This document shows, piece after piece, positions 27,237-35,640 of a stretch of DNA of 64,000 bases. The stretch is from Streptomyces radicis (GTDB lineage: Bacteria; Actinomycetota; Actinomycetes; Streptomycetales; Streptomycetaceae), in NCBI RefSeq assembly GCF_003626575.1, contig NZ_RBDY01000002.1, positions 496,001 through 560,000 of the forward strand, given 5' to 3'. Position 1 is the stretch's first letter. The number at the start of each line of letters is the position of its first letter. The position numbers and the translations under genes were made by a program. A model generated the notes under the pieces. It was given only the letters and a program-made list of their open reading frames with translations. It was not told where the DNA came from and made no database searches.

Positions 27237-27866
27237 CTACGACGAGCGCTCCCCCGCGGCCCGTTTCGCCTCCTGCTTGGTCGCCCGCACCCGGGCCAGC
27301 GCCTCGGGCCCGGTGATGTCCGCGACCGAGCGGAAGACGCCCTCGTCGCCGTACGGGCCCGCCGCCTCGCGCCAGCCCTCGGGCCGCACCCCGAGCCGCT
27401 TGCCGAGCAGCGCCAGGAAGATCCGCGCCTTCTGCGGCCCGTACCCGGGCAGCGCCTCGAGCCGCTTCAGCAGCTCCCCGCCCGTGGCCACCCCGCGCCA
27501 CACCGCGCCCGCGTCCCCGGCGTACCGGTCGACCACGTGCTGGCACAGCCGCTGCACGCGCCCGGCCATCGACGCGGGGTAGCGGTGCACGGCGGGCTTG
27601 GCGGCCAGCAGCGCGGCGAACGCGTCGGGGTCGTACGCCGCGATCTCCCGCGCGTCCAGGTCGTCGCGGCCCATCCGGGTCGCGATGGTGTGGGGTCCGG
27701 TGAACGCCCACTCCATCGGCACCTGTTGATCGAGCAGCATCCCGGTCAGCGCCGCGAGCGGGCTGCGCGCGAGGAGCGCGTCCGCCTCGGGCCGTTGCGC
27801 GATCCGCAGCCCGCGCCCCTCCGACGCCCCCTCCGCCCGCTCCCGCCCCGGCTCGCGCGCCGTCAC
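27237..27866 (-). CDS. HhH-GPD-type base excision repair protein
   Basis: A 209-residue helix-hairpin-helix GPD-superfamily protein. The conserved start of the glycosylase fold is LTGMLLDQQVPMEWAFTGPH (about 40-60), and the hairpin is LEALPGYGPQKARIFLALLG (about 135-155). Members excise damaged bases; here the GPD Asp region reads YGDEGVFRSVADITGPE and the substrate is unknown. The C-terminal tail KQEAKRAAGERSS is basic. The GTG start overlaps the TGA of the F420-dependent oxidoreductase gene (GTGA), so the two are translationally coupled. Confidence 0.87.
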   Translation of the reverse strand: MTAREPGRERAEGASEGRGLRIAQRPEADALLARSPLAALTGMLLDQQVPMEWAFTGPHTIATRMGRDDLDAREIAAYDPDAFAALLAAKPAVHRYPASMAGRVQRLCQHVVDRYAGDAGAVWRGVATGGELLKRLEALPGYGPQKARIFLALLGKRLGVRPEGWREAAGPYGDEGVFRSVADITGPEALARVRATKQEAKRAAGERSS

Positions 27867-28750
27867 GCACCGCCCCCGAGGCCGAACGCGGGCGCCAGCG
27901 CGCGGTACGCATCGAGCGGCAGCTCGCCGCGCGTGTCATCGGTGACGACCTGGAGCGCGACATGGTTCGCGCCCCCCGCGAAGAACGCGTTGACCTTGCG
28001 CGCGATCGTCTCCGCGTCCCCGATCGCGAACACCGCGTCGAGCAGCCGGTCGCCCCCGCCGTCCGCGAAGTCCTCGTCGCCGAAGCCGAGGCGGCGGAAG
28101 CTGCGGACATAGTTCTCCAGCTGGAGATAGCCGGACAGATACGCGCGGGCCCTCGCGCGGGCGCGTTCCGCGTCGGTGTCGAGCACCACCTTGAACTCGG
28201 GCGCGAGCACCGCCGCCTCGCCGAGCAGCTCGCGCGCGGTCGCGGTGTGCTCGGACGTCACCAGGTACGGGTGCGCCCCGGCCGCGCGGTCGCGGGCCAG
28301 GCGCAGCATCCGCGGGCCGAGGGCGGCGAGCACGCGGCGCTCGGCGGGCACGGGCGTCGGCGCGTCGTCGAGCGCGTCGAGGAAGCGGACCATCGCCTCG
28401 ACGGGCCGCCGGTAGCGGTCGGTCAGCGCGCTGTGGCTGACGCCGAGGCCCAGTACGAACCGGCCCTCGTGCGCGGCGTTCACCTCGGTGAACGCCGCGG
28501 CCACGTCCGTGGGTTCGTGCTCCCAGATGCTCAGGATGCCGGTGGCGACGGTGATGCCGGTGGTGGCGTCGAGCAGGGGGACGACCTGCTCGACGCTCGG
28601 GCTGCCGCCGACCCAGAGCGTGCCGTAGCCCAGCGTCTCGAGCTCCTTGGCCGTCTCCGCGATCTCGCCGCCGCGAGCGGGGTCCCCGGAACGCAGCGCG
28701 GTGCTCCAGATCCCGACGCGGCCGAGGTCGTGCGCGAGTGAAGTGTCCAT
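27863..28750 (-). CDS. LLM-class F420-dependent oxidoreductase (TIGR03620-like)
   Basis: A 295-residue luciferase-like TIM-barrel enzyme using coenzyme F420. Family features: GRVGIWSTALRSGDPA at the N-terminus, LGYGTLWVGGSPSVE, TGILSIWEHEPTDVA, FVLGLGVSHSALTDRY, and the C-terminal VNAFFAGGANHVALQVV. The substrate is unknown. The ATG at 28750 starts the conserved domain; its ribosome-binding site is weak and a GTG three codons upstream is an alternative. Its stop overlaps the start of the HhH-GPD repair gene, an unexpected functional pairing. Confidence 0.88.
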   Translation of the reverse strand: MDTSLAHDLGRVGIWSTALRSGDPARGGEIAETAKELETLGYGTLWVGGSPSVEQVVPLLDATTGITVATGILSIWEHEPTDVAAAFTEVNAAHEGRFVLGLGVSHSALTDRYRRPVEAMVRFLDALDDAPTPVPAERRVLAALGPRMLRLARDRAAGAHPYLVTSEHTATARELLGEAAVLAPEFKVVLDTDAERARARARAYLSGYLQLENYVRSFRRLGFGDEDFADGGGDRLLDAVFAIGDAETIARKVNAFFAGGANHVALQVVTDDTRGELPLDAYRALAPAFGLGGGA

Positions 28751-28779
28751 GCGGGCCACAACCCGCGTGCGCGAGACCG

Positions 28780-29262
28780 CTATTCCGCGACGATCCGGTC
28801 GCCCTCGATTCTCACCCCGATGGCGGGCAGCGGTTCGCCCGCCGGGCCCTGGAGGACCTCGCCGGTGGCCGCGTCGAAGCGCGAGTTGTGGCAGGGGCAC
28901 GCCAGCTCGGCGCCCTCGGCCACCACGGAGCAGCCCGCGTGGGTGCAGATCGCGCTGAACGCCGCCACGGTCGCCTCGTCGGCGCGGAAGAGGAACGCCT
29001 CCTCGCCGTCGGGGGTCGTGGCGGCGAACGCCTCGCCGACGGGCACGTCGTCGAGCGCGGCCAGGGAGCCGGGGGCGCCGCCGGAGTCGGCGTCGCCCGA
29101 GCCGCCGTCCGAGCCCGCCTCGTCGTCGGCGCCGGGGCCGGACGAGCCGCCGGAGCCGCCCGAGCCGCCGGAGTCGTCGCCGCACGCGGTGAGGGCCAGG
29201 GCACCGGCCGAGGCGGCCGTGGCGGCGAGGAGGGCGCGGCGCGTGTGTGGGGTCGCAGTCAT
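28780..29262 (-). CDS. Rieske [2Fe-2S] lipoprotein with twin-arginine signal
   Basis: A 160-residue exported iron-sulfur protein. The N-terminus has a twin-arginine (TRRALLAA) and lipobox (LALTAC), then a Gly/Ser/Asp linker (about 28-65) and a Rieske domain (about 68-160). Cluster ligands are visible in CTHAGCSV and CPCHNSRFD, the standard C-x-H and C-x2-H pairs plus the disulfide cysteines. It is smaller than cytochrome bc1 Rieske proteins and resembles stand-alone arsenite-oxidase-type small subunits. The partner oxidoreductase is unknown. It is divergent from the sigma/anti-sigma operon beginning at 29382. Confidence 0.92.
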   Translation of the reverse strand: MTATPHTRRALLAATAASAGALALTACGDDSGGSGGSGGSSGPGADDEAGSDGGSGDADSGGAPGSLAALDDVPVGEAFAATTPDGEEAFLFRADEATVAAFSAICTHAGCSVVAEGAELACPCHNSRFDAATGEVLQGPAGEPLPAIGVRIEGDRIVAE

Positions 29263-29381
29263 ACCCGTCCACACGGAGCGACCCCGGGACGGGTTCACCG
29301 CCGCGGAAAGGTTCTACGGTGAACCGTTCCGCCCGCCGCCTCGTGAGGGAGGGAGGAACGAGAGCGGAGGGCGGTCGGACC

Positions 29382-29786
29382 ATGATCGGCTGGGGACTGC
29401 GGATACTGGTGGCGCTCGGCCTGCTCGGGTCGGCGTGGGTGCACTGGGTCGTCTGGGAGGACTGGGCGCGCTACGACGACGAGGTGGGCCCGATGTTCCT
29501 GGTGAACGTCGGCGCGGGCGTCGTGATCGCGGTCGCCGTGCTCGCGTGGCGCGGGCACTGGCTGCCCGAGCTGGCCGCGGTCGCGTTCGGCGCGGCGACG
29601 CTTGCGGCGTACGTGCTCTCGCTGACCGTCGGATTCTTCGGGGTCGAGGAGCAGTTCCGCACGGATGAGGAGGTCTGGGGCGTGATCACGGAGGTGGGAT
29701 GCGTGCTCTTCGGCCTCGCGCTCCTCGCGCTGCGGTTCAACGTCCCGCGCCGGGGTGCGCGGGAGCGGCAGGGCGCGCGCGCATGA
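29382..29786 (+). CDS. Four-helix membrane protein, first gene of sigma operon
   Basis: A 134-residue membrane protein with four predicted helices: about 5-25, 38-58, 65-90 and 100-125. Conserved-looking polar positions are HWVVWEDWARYDDEVGPMF in the first loop. I do not recognise a characterised family. The ATG at 29382 follows GGAGGGCGG. The stop overlaps the sigma gene start (ATGA). Gene order membrane protein / sigma / anti-sigma suggests it may take part in sensing or be the pathway's effector, but this is inference. Confidence 0.8.
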   Translation: MIGWGLRILVALGLLGSAWVHWVVWEDWARYDDEVGPMFLVNVGAGVVIAVAVLAWRGHWLPELAAVAFGAATLAAYVLSLTVGFFGVEEQFRTDEEVWGVITEVGCVLFGLALLALRFNVPRRGARERQGARA

Positions 29787-30295
29787 GCGAGGGGGCGGAG
29801 GACCAGTTGATGCGCGCCCTGCATGACGAACATGCCGCGGCGCTCTGGTCGTTCGCCCTCCAGCTCACCGGCGGGGACCGGGCCAGGGCCGAGGACGTCA
29901 CGCAGGAGACCCTGCTCCGCGCGTGGCGCCACCCCGGCGTGCTGGACCAGTCCGCGCGCTCCGCCCGCTCGTGGCTGTTCACGGTCGCCCGGCGCATCGT
30001 GATCGACGGGTGGCGCTCGGCGGCGGCGCGCGCCGAGATCACCACCGACGCGCCCCCCGAACAGGCGGTGCCCGACGACACCGAACGCGCCGTCCAGGGC
30101 TGGCTCGTCGCCGACGCGCTGAGCGAGCTGTCCGAGCGCCACCGGGAGGTGGTGGTGCTCTGCTATTTCCAGGGGCTCTCGGTGGCCGAGGCCGCGGCGC
30201 GGCTGGGGATCGCCGAGGGAACGGTCAAGTCACGGACGCACTACGCCCTTCGCGCGCTGCGCCTGGCGCTCGAGGAGAAGGGCGTGACCCGATGA
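29783..30295 (+). CDS. ECF RNA polymerase sigma factor paired with zinc anti-sigma
   Basis: A 170-residue group 4 sigma factor. Region 2 (about 10-80) contains LHDEHAAALWSFALQLTG and DRARAEDVTQETLLRAWRHP. Region 4 (about 115-165) has LSELSERHREVVVLCYFQGL and the HTH EAAARLGIAEGTVKSRTHYA. The motif layout is that of SigK/SigL/SigR-like factors controlled by zinc anti-sigma proteins. ATG overlaps the preceding stop, and its own stop overlaps the anti-sigma start, so the three genes form a translationally coupled operon. It probably activates its own promoter upstream of 29382. Confidence 0.93.
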   Translation: MSEGAEDQLMRALHDEHAAALWSFALQLTGGDRARAEDVTQETLLRAWRHPGVLDQSARSARSWLFTVARRIVIDGWRSAAARAEITTDAPPEQAVPDDTERAVQGWLVADALSELSERHREVVVLCYFQGLSVAEAAARLGIAEGTVKSRTHYALRALRLALEEKGVTR

Positions 30296-30927
30296 GCGGG
30301 GATCCTTACCGCGTGTTCGACGGGGCCTATGTGCTCGGCGCCCTCTCGCCGCAGGACCGGGCCGCGTTCGAGGAGCACCTGCGGGAGTGCGACGACTGCG
30401 CGCGCGCCGTGCGCGAGCTCGCCGGGCTCCCCGGGCTGCTGGCCGGGGCCGAGACGGCGGCCGTCGTGGAGCGCCCGCCGGAGGGCCTGCTGCCCGCGAT
30501 GCTCGGGGAGGTGGCCGCGGCGCGGCGCAGGCGCCGGGTGATCGCGGTCGTGGCGGCCTCGGCGGTGACCCTCGCGGCGTGCCTGGCCCTGGTGTTCACG
30601 GCCGCGCGGCTCGACGGCGACGACGGCCCCGCGTCGGCCGCGATGACGCCCGTCGGCTCCTACCCCGTCTCGGCGACGCTGCGCCTCGACGACGCCGAGT
30701 GGGGCACGCGCGTCGAGATGGAGTGCCGGTACGGCGGCGACCGCGGCGGGGACTACCTGCTGGTCGCGGTCGGGCGCGACGGGGGCACGGAGGAGCTCGC
30801 GCGCTGGTACGCGCTTCCGCGCGACTCCGCGTCCCTCGAGGTCGGGACCCCGCTGCGGCGCGCGGACATCGAGGCCCTCGAGGTCCGCACGCCGAGCGGG
30901 GTCACGGTGCTGCGGCTCACGCCCTGA
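30292..30927 (+). CDS. Zinc-binding (ZAS) membrane anti-sigma factor
   Basis: A 211-residue anti-sigma factor that would hold the cognate sigma inactive at the membrane. The N-terminal domain (1-60) has the ZAS motif EEHLRECDDCARAV (HxxxCxxC), here preceded by DGAYVLGALSPQDRAAFEEH. One transmembrane helix follows (about 84-106). The extracytoplasmic part (110-211) starts at the segment SAAMTPVGSYPVSATLRLDD and could sense the signal. ATGA overlap with the sigma gene is seen. A Rieske protein encoded divergently suggests a redox or oxidative link, which is an inference. Confidence 0.92.
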   Translation: MSGDPYRVFDGAYVLGALSPQDRAAFEEHLRECDDCARAVRELAGLPGLLAGAETAAVVERPPEGLLPAMLGEVAAARRRRRVIAVVAASAVTLAACLALVFTAARLDGDDGPASAAMTPVGSYPVSATLRLDDAEWGTRVEMECRYGGDRGGDYLLVAVGRDGGTEELARWYALPRDSASLEVGTPLRRADIEALEVRTPSGVTVLRLTP

Positions 30928-30932
30928 GCCGC

Positions 30933-30967
30933 GTCAACGCCGACGGCGCGTCAACGGGGCGTCAACG
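30933..30967. repeat. Three GTCAACG copies between convergent genes
   Basis: GTCAACG occurs at 30933, 30950 and 30961, the last two as near tandem GCGTCAACGGG units. They occupy the short spacer between the anti-sigma and glucanase stop codons. The same heptamer repeats at 34740-34776. Confidence 0.55.
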
Positions 30968-32275
30968 GGGCGCGTTCCACTTCTGGTTCGCCGCCCCGGT
31001 GCACGTCCAGAGCTGCAACCGCGTGCCGTTGGCGCTCGTGTTGTCCCGCACGTCGAGGCACTTGTCGGCGCGTGGGTTGACGATGTCGTTCGCGGCGCTG
31101 ACGACCCACTGTTGATTGGGTCCGCCATGGCAGTCCCAGAGTTGGAGCGCCGACCCGTCCGTCACGCCGTCGCCCGTGATGTCGAGGCACTTGCCGAGGG
31201 CGCGCACCGTGCCGTCGCTCCCGAGCGTCCACTGCTGCGCGCTCGTTCCGTTGCAGTCGTAAAGCTGCACAGGGGTCCCATTGGCGCTGCTCGCCCCCGC
31301 GACGTCCACGCACTTGCCGCCGAGGCCGGTGATCGGGCCGGTGCGGCCGACCGATCCGGTGTCCGTCGTGACGCGCACATGGTCGACCGTGAGCTGCTGC
31401 GGGAACTGCGTCGAGCCGTCGGGGTCGCCGGGCCAGTAGCCGCCGATCGCCAGGTTGAGGATCAGGAAGAACGGCTTGTTGAACACCCAGGCGTCGCCGC
31501 CCAGATCGGTCGGCGTCCTGGTCTGGTAGGTGTTCCCGTCGACCGACCAGGTGATCCGGTCGGGCGACCAGTCCACCGCGAACGTGTGGAAGCCGTCAGC
31601 GAACCGCTGACCGTTCGGCAGCGTGTACGCCGCCCCGATGCCCTCGGCGCCCGAGTAGCCGGGGCCGTGGATCGTGCCGTGGACGGTGCTCGGCTCGGAG
31701 CCGATGTTCTCCATGACGTCGATCTCGCCGCTCGCGGGCCAGCCGATGTCGCCGATGTCGTTGCCCAGCATCCAGAACGCGGGCCAGACGCCCTGGCCTT
31801 GCGACATCTTGATGCGGGCCTCGACGCGCCCGTACTGGGCCGTGAAGCGGCCCGCGGTGTTCATCCGGGCCGAGGTGTACTCGCACCGGCCGTACCAGCA
31901 CTGGTAGTCGCCGGGGTTCTCGCGGCGGGCCTCGATCACCAGCTGGCCCTGGCCGTTGAGCTTCGCGTTGTTGTTGCCCGGTGTGTAGTACTGCCGCTCG
32001 TGGTTGTTCACGTTGTCGCCGACCTCGAGCTGCCACTTGCCGCCGTCGACGCCCGAGCCGGCGGGGCCGTCGAAGGTGTCCTCGAAGACGACGGCCATGG
32101 GCACCGCGTCATCGGAGGTGGCCTGGTCTGCCGAGCTGAGCTGCTCGGTGAGGGGCCGGGAGGCGGCGGGTGGAGCGGATTCACCGGCCGTTCCGGCCGA
32201 GGCGCCGTTCTGTTGCAACGTCCAGCTCACGGCGAGGACCACCGCCGCGGCGACCACGCGTCTGGCACGCTTCAT
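30962..32275 (-). CDS. Secreted GH16 beta-glucanase with ricin-type (CBM13) domain
   Basis: A 437-residue exported glycoside hydrolase, probably a beta-1,3-glucanase acting on fungal or plant laminarin-type polymers. A signal peptide (about 1-30) and spacer precede the GH16 domain (about 65-305) with the catalytic signature GEIDVMENIG; VWPAFWMLGN and FHTFAVDWSPDRITW are also typical. The C-terminal ricin B-type lectin domain (about 310-437) has three QW repeats (SAQQWTLG, PNQQWVVS, ANQKWNAP). The ATG at 32275 is preceded by only a weak ribosome-binding site. It is convergent with the anti-sigma gene. Confidence 0.94.
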   Translation of the reverse strand: MKRARRVVAAAVVLAVSWTLQQNGASAGTAGESAPPAASRPLTEQLSSADQATSDDAVPMAVVFEDTFDGPAGSGVDGGKWQLEVGDNVNNHERQYYTPGNNNAKLNGQGQLVIEARRENPGDYQCWYGRCEYTSARMNTAGRFTAQYGRVEARIKMSQGQGVWPAFWMLGNDIGDIGWPASGEIDVMENIGSEPSTVHGTIHGPGYSGAEGIGAAYTLPNGQRFADGFHTFAVDWSPDRITWSVDGNTYQTRTPTDLGGDAWVFNKPFFLILNLAIGGYWPGDPDGSTQFPQQLTVDHVRVTTDTGSVGRTGPITGLGGKCVDVAGASSANGTPVQLYDCNGTSAQQWTLGSDGTVRALGKCLDITGDGVTDGSALQLWDCHGGPNQQWVVSAANDIVNPRADKCLDVRDNTSANGTRLQLWTCTGAANQKWNAPR

Positions 32276-32439
32276 GGACACCACATCCAGTCAGGGGGAG
32301 TTGTGGGGGCGCCCCATTTCACAGCGTGGCGTAGACCAATTCAAGGGGTTGGTGCGACCCGGTAAGTTCCGGAACGAACGGGCCCGTCGGCGGCGGCCGG
32401 GTGTTGGCCGCGGGCGTCCGTTCGCTAGGGTCGGCAGGC

Positions 32440-32664
32440 ATGGCGCACAACCCTCACACTCCCCAGCCGCACCAGGGTCCGCAGGACCACGACCCGGCGG
32501 GCAGCACCCAGATGTTCCAGGCGTTCGTGAACGACGACTCCACCGCGCGGCGTTCGACGCCGACGGCCACGCAGGGCGCGGGCTCGCGCACCGGCCTGAT
32601 CGCCGGGGTGGTGGTGGCGGCGGTCGTGGTGATCGCGGCCGTGGCCTGGCTCGCCCTCGGCTGA
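32440..32664 (+). CDS. Small single-helix membrane protein
   Basis: A 74-residue protein with a polar His/Pro/Gln-rich N-terminal half (MAHNPHTPQPHQGPQDHD) and one C-terminal transmembrane helix (about 51-73, GLIAGVVVAAVVVIAAVAW). It has no cleavable signal, so the N-terminus is likely cytosolic. I recall similar small proteins next to sigma genes in Streptomyces but no function. It is convergent with sigN and followed by a strong hairpin. Confidence 0.7.
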   Translation: MAHNPHTPQPHQGPQDHDPAGSTQMFQAFVNDDSTARRSTPTATQGAGSRTGLIAGVVVAAVVVIAAVAWLALG

Positions 32665-32726
32665 ACGACTCCCTCGGCCGAACGCCGGGGCCGCTCAGGC
32701 CCGTTGACGGGGCCCGTTGATCTCTC

Positions 32727-32755
32727 GGACCGGCGGAACCGCCCTCCGCCGGTCC
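32727..32755. terminator. Bidirectional terminator between the small membrane protein and sigN
   Basis: GGACCGGCGGA (32727-32737) and TCCGCCGGTCC (32745-32755) pair perfectly over 11 bases with a 7-nt loop. It lies 6 bases from the sigN stop. Confidence 0.75.
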
Positions 32756-32761
32756 GTCCCT

Positions 32762-33634
32762 TCACTCCTCGGCCGTCAGGCCCTCGCGCAGCTGGGCCAG
32801 CGTCCGTGTCAGCAGCCGGGAGACGTGCATCTGCGAGATGCCGACCTCCTCGCCGATCTGGGACTGCGTCATGTTCCCGAAGAAGCGGAGCATGATGATC
32901 CGCCGCTCGCGCGCGGGCAGCCGGGCGAGCAGCGGCTTGAGCGACTCGCGGTACTCGACGCCCTCCAGGGCGCTGTCCTCGTACCCGAGGCGGTCGGCCA
33001 ACGAGCCCTCGCCGCCGTCCTCCTCGGGCGAAGGGGAGTCCAACGAGCTCGCGGTGTACGCGTTTCCCACGGCGAGGCCGTCGACGACCTCGTCCTCGGT
33101 GACGCCGAGGCACGCGGCCAACTCGGGGACGGTCGGGGAGCGGTCGAGCCGCTGCGACAGCTCGTCGCTCGCCTTGGTCAGCGCGAGCCGCAGCTCCTGG
33201 AGCCGACGCGGGACGCGCACCGACCAGGACGTGTCGCGGAAGAAGCGCTTGATCTCGCCGACCACGGTCGGCATCGCGAACGTCGGGAACTCCACGCCGC
33301 GTTCGCAGTCGAAGCGGTCGATGGCCTTGATCAGCCCGATCGTGCCGACCTGGACGATGTCCTCCATCGGCTCGTTCCGGCTGCGGAACCGGGCGGCTGC
33401 GTAGCGCACCAACGGCAGGTTGAGCTCGATCAGGGTGTCCCGCACATACCCGCGCTCCGGGCTGTCCACGTCGAGCGTGGCGAGCCTGAGGAACAGCGAG
33501 CGCGAGAGCGTGCGGGTGTCGAGGTTGTCGGTCTCCGCGGGAGCTTCGTGCGGCAACGAGGGTACGTGCGGCGCGGGAACGTGCGGCGTGCCGTTCGTGG
33601 TGAGCACCTTGGAGCTGCCCAGTTCTACGGACAT
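32762..33634 (-). CDS. sigN: SigB/SigF/SigG-family RNA polymerase sigma factor (SigN-like)
   Basis: A 290-residue group 3 sigma factor. Region 2 reads [41 protein letters not shown], split across residues about 95-135. Region 3 contains [19 protein letters not shown], and region 4 ends with [20 protein letters not shown]. The ATG at 33634 follows AAGGGGGTGG; the longer open frame to 33772 is not supported. The symbol is assigned from the paired arrangement with a clear SigF homologue, as I recall for S. coelicolor sigN-sigF, where it affects aerial growth. Orthology is likely but not proven here. Confidence 0.85.
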   Translation of the reverse strand: MSVELGSSKVLTTNGTPHVPAPHVPSLPHEAPAETDNLDTRTLSRSLFLRLATLDVDSPERGYVRDTLIELNLPLVRYAAARFRSRNEPMEDIVQVGTIGLIKAIDRFDCERGVEFPTFAMPTVVGEIKRFFRDTSWSVRVPRRLQELRLALTKASDELSQRLDRSPTVPELAACLGVTEDEVVDGLAVGNAYTASSLDSPSPEEDGGEGSLADRLGYEDSALEGVEYRESLKPLLARLPARERRIIMLRFFGNMTQSQIGEEVGISQMHVSRLLTRTLAQLREGLTAEE

Positions 33635-33845
33635 GCCACCCCCTTGAGGTCGTGGACGGGTCGCGACGGCGCGGTGGACGGATGGGGCGTCCGACGAGAG
33701 GGCGCCCTCTCGTGGATACCGGTCCTGCCGCCACGGCAAACGCGGTTCCAACAGAATGTCACATGTCATCAACGCGACGTAGCTTCATGTCGATAAAACG
33801 GCAGAGCGCGCACGGGAGTTCCCGGTCCGGGGTCGCTCGTCCGAC

Positions 33846-34628
33846 TCAGGCGTCGATCGGATTTGCGGAGCGCAGCCGTGTGAAGCTCCGGGTCAGCAAC
33901 CGGGAGATGTGCATCTGCGAAACCCCCAACTCGGCGGAGATCTGCGACTGCGTCAGGTTCCGGTAGTAACGCATCAGCAGGATCCGGCGTTCCCGCTCGG
34001 GGAGTTGGACCAGCAGGTGCCGTACCAGCGCCCGGTGCTCGACGCCCGCGAGCTCGGGGTCCTCGTAGCCGAGCCGGTCGATCAGCCCCGGCATCCCGTC
34101 GTCGCGCTCGCTCGCCGCCTCGAGGGACGCGACGCGGTACGCGCGGCCCGCGTCCAGGCTGGCCAGCACGTCCTCCTCGGGGACCCGCAGCCGTTCGGCG
34201 ATCTCCCCGGCGGTGGGCCGCCGTCCGCGCGCGACCGTCAGCTCGTCCGCGGCCACCCGCACCTGCGCCCACAGCTCGTGCAGCCGCCGCGGCACGTGCA
34301 CGCTGCGCACGCTGTCCCTGAAGTACCTGCGGATCTCCCCGATGATCGTGGGCATGGCGAATGTCGGGAACTGCACGCCGCGCTCGCAGTCGAAGCGGTC
34401 GATCGCGTGGATGAGCCCGATCGTGCCGACCTGGACGATGTCCTCCATCGGCTCGTTGCGGCCGCGGAAGCGGACGGCGACGTAGCGCACCAGCGGAAGG
34501 TTCGCCTCGATCAACGCCCCGCGGATCCGGGCGTGCTCGGCGGTCCCGGTCGCGCAGCCGGCCAGCCGCTCGAACAGGCTCTGCGTCAGCGCGCGTGCCT
34601 CCGCACCCGGGCTCTGCGTCGCCGCCAC
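33846..34628 (-). CDS. sigF: Sporulation-type RNA polymerase sigma factor SigF
   Basis: A 260-residue group 3 sigma factor closely matching the Streptomyces SigF type: [22 protein letters not shown] in the leader, region 2 with [38 protein letters not shown], and the C-terminus [14 protein letters not shown]. In S. coelicolor SigF is needed for late spore maturation and is controlled by anti-sigma RsfA; no anti-sigma gene is adjacent here. The GTG at 34628 is chosen; AAGGGG lies 12 nt upstream. It is upstream of sigN on the same strand with a 211-base gap, so each may have its own promoter. Confidence 0.9.
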   Translation of the reverse strand: MAATQSPGAEARALTQSLFERLAGCATGTAEHARIRGALIEANLPLVRYVAVRFRGRNEPMEDIVQVGTIGLIHAIDRFDCERGVQFPTFAMPTIIGEIRRYFRDSVRSVHVPRRLHELWAQVRVAADELTVARGRRPTAGEIAERLRVPEEDVLASLDAGRAYRVASLEAASERDDGMPGLIDRLGYEDPELAGVEHRALVRHLLVQLPERERRILLMRYYRNLTQSQISAELGVSQMHISRLLTRSFTRLRSANPIDA

Positions 34629-34738
34629 CTGCCGACCACCCCTTCACGGCCGTCACAACCGGCAAAAGCAGTCATAGCATCACAAGACATGTCCACTGTG
34701 TGCAAGCACCGGGCGACGACGTGTTGATCAAGGGCCGG

Positions 34739-34780
34739 GGTCAACGCGCCACGGTCAACGGACCACGGTCAACGCGCGAC
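34739..34780. repeat. Three tandem 14-bp repeats at a gene end
   Basis: Units GGTCAACGCGCCAC, GGTCAACGGACCAC and GGTCAACGCGCGAC are contiguous. The last overlaps the final codons and TGA of the small membrane protein gene (minus strand), so each unit reads ..GTTGACC there. Confidence 0.75.
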
Positions 34781-34930
34781 GAGGTCGCCGACCCCGTCCA
34801 CGGCCCCCGAGACGGCCTCGAACGCGAGCGCCACGAACTCGGCCGAGCGCGTGGGCGAGAGGACGACGGCGGCGAACACCGCCACCAGGAGCAGATAGAG
34901 CGCGGCCCTGCGCGCCAGCGCGATGGTCAT
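34769..34930 (-). CDS. Small hydrophobic membrane protein
   Basis: A 53-residue protein with one strong hydrophobic segment (residues about 8-25, ALYLLLVAVFAAVVLS) and an amphipathic tail (FVALAFEAVSGAVDGVGD). The ATG at 34930 has an excellent site, CAGGAGGTGGCC, at the right distance, which is the main reason to accept so short a gene. The coding sequence runs into tandem repeats at its 3' end. Position between sigF and tRNA-Ser may be conserved in Streptomyces. Function unknown. Confidence 0.68.
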   Translation of the reverse strand: MTIALARRAALYLLLVAVFAAVVLSPTRSAEFVALAFEAVSGAVDGVGDLVAR

Positions 34931-34965
34931 GGCCACCTCCTGATCGGTGCGCCGCGATGGACGAA

Positions 34966-34994
34966 GGGGCCGACCCGTCGAACGGGCCAGCCCC
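34966..34994 (-). terminator. Terminator of tRNA-Ser(CGA)
   Basis: On the minus strand GGGGCTGGCCCG and CGGGTCGGCCCC pair over 12 positions with two wobble pairs and a 5-nt loop, followed by TTCGTC, about 20 bases after the tRNA. Confidence 0.6.
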
Positions 34995-35014
34995 GGAGTC
35001 TTCCTGCTGACGAG

Positions 35015-35101
35015 CGGTAGCGGAGGGATTTGAACCCTCGGTGGAGTTGCCCCCACACTCGCTTTCGAGGCGAGCTCCTTAGGCCGCTCGGACACGCTAC
35101 C
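35015..35101 (-). tRNA. tRNA-Ser (anticodon CGA)
   Basis: An 87-base class II tRNA on the minus strand. Acceptor arms GGTAGCG and CGCTACC pair fully, the anticodon loop CTCGAAA gives CGA, and a long variable arm and GGGTTCAAATCCC T-arm are present. It is the third serine tRNA in the window. Confidence 0.97.
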
Positions 35102-35111
35102 GGGAGGAAGC

Positions 35112-35624
35112 CTATCCCACGCCGGGGGTCGGCCGACAATCGGTATCGCGAGCGCGGAAGAACGCCGTGAGGGGGGCGGCGCACTCGGCCGCCAGGACGC
35201 CGGGGATCACCTCGGGACGGTGGTTGACGCGGCGGTCGCGGAGCACGTCCCACAGGGAGCCCGCCGCGCCCGCCTTGGGGTCGATCGCGCCGTACACCAC
35301 GCGCTCCACGCGGGAGAGCACGGCGGCGCCCGCGCACATGGCGCACGGCTCGAGCGTGACCACGAGCGTGCAGCCCGTCAGGCGCCAGGCGCCCGACGAC
35401 GACGCCGCGGCGCGGAGGGCGAGCACCTCGGCGTGGGCCGTCGGATCGCCGGTGGCCTCCCGCTCGTTGCGCGCGCGGGCGAGCACGGGGCCGCGGGATC
35501 CGCCGGGGCCGAGCAGCACCGCCCCCACGGGCACGTCCCCCGTGCCTGGGGCGGCCTCGGCCTCGGCGAGCGCCTGCCGCATCGCGGGGACCCATGGGTC
35601 GCGCAGCGGGTCGGGCGCGTTCAC
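35112..35624 (-). CDS. tadA: tRNA-adenosine(34) deaminase TadA
   Basis: A 170-residue zinc deaminase that converts adenosine 34 of tRNA-Arg(ACG) to inosine. The catalytic motif TAHAEVLAL (H and E) and the zinc ligands in LEPCAMCAGA are intact, and DVPVGAVLL is typical. Its substrate tRNA-Arg(ACG) is encoded at 22842 in this window. The GTG at 35624 is taken, but the conserved region begins at MRQALAEAE and an ATG at 35582 is possible. It is downstream of its associated protein by 16 bases, likely one operon. Confidence 0.93.
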   Translation of the reverse strand: MNAPDPLRDPWVPAMRQALAEAEAAPGTGDVPVGAVLLGPGGSRGPVLARARNEREATGDPTAHAEVLALRAAASSSGAWRLTGCTLVVTLEPCAMCAGAAVLSRVERVVYGAIDPKAGAAGSLWDVLRDRRVNHRPEVIPGVLAAECAAPLTAFFRARDTDCRPTPGVG

Positions 35625-35640
35625 CGGTGCCGGGCCGCCC

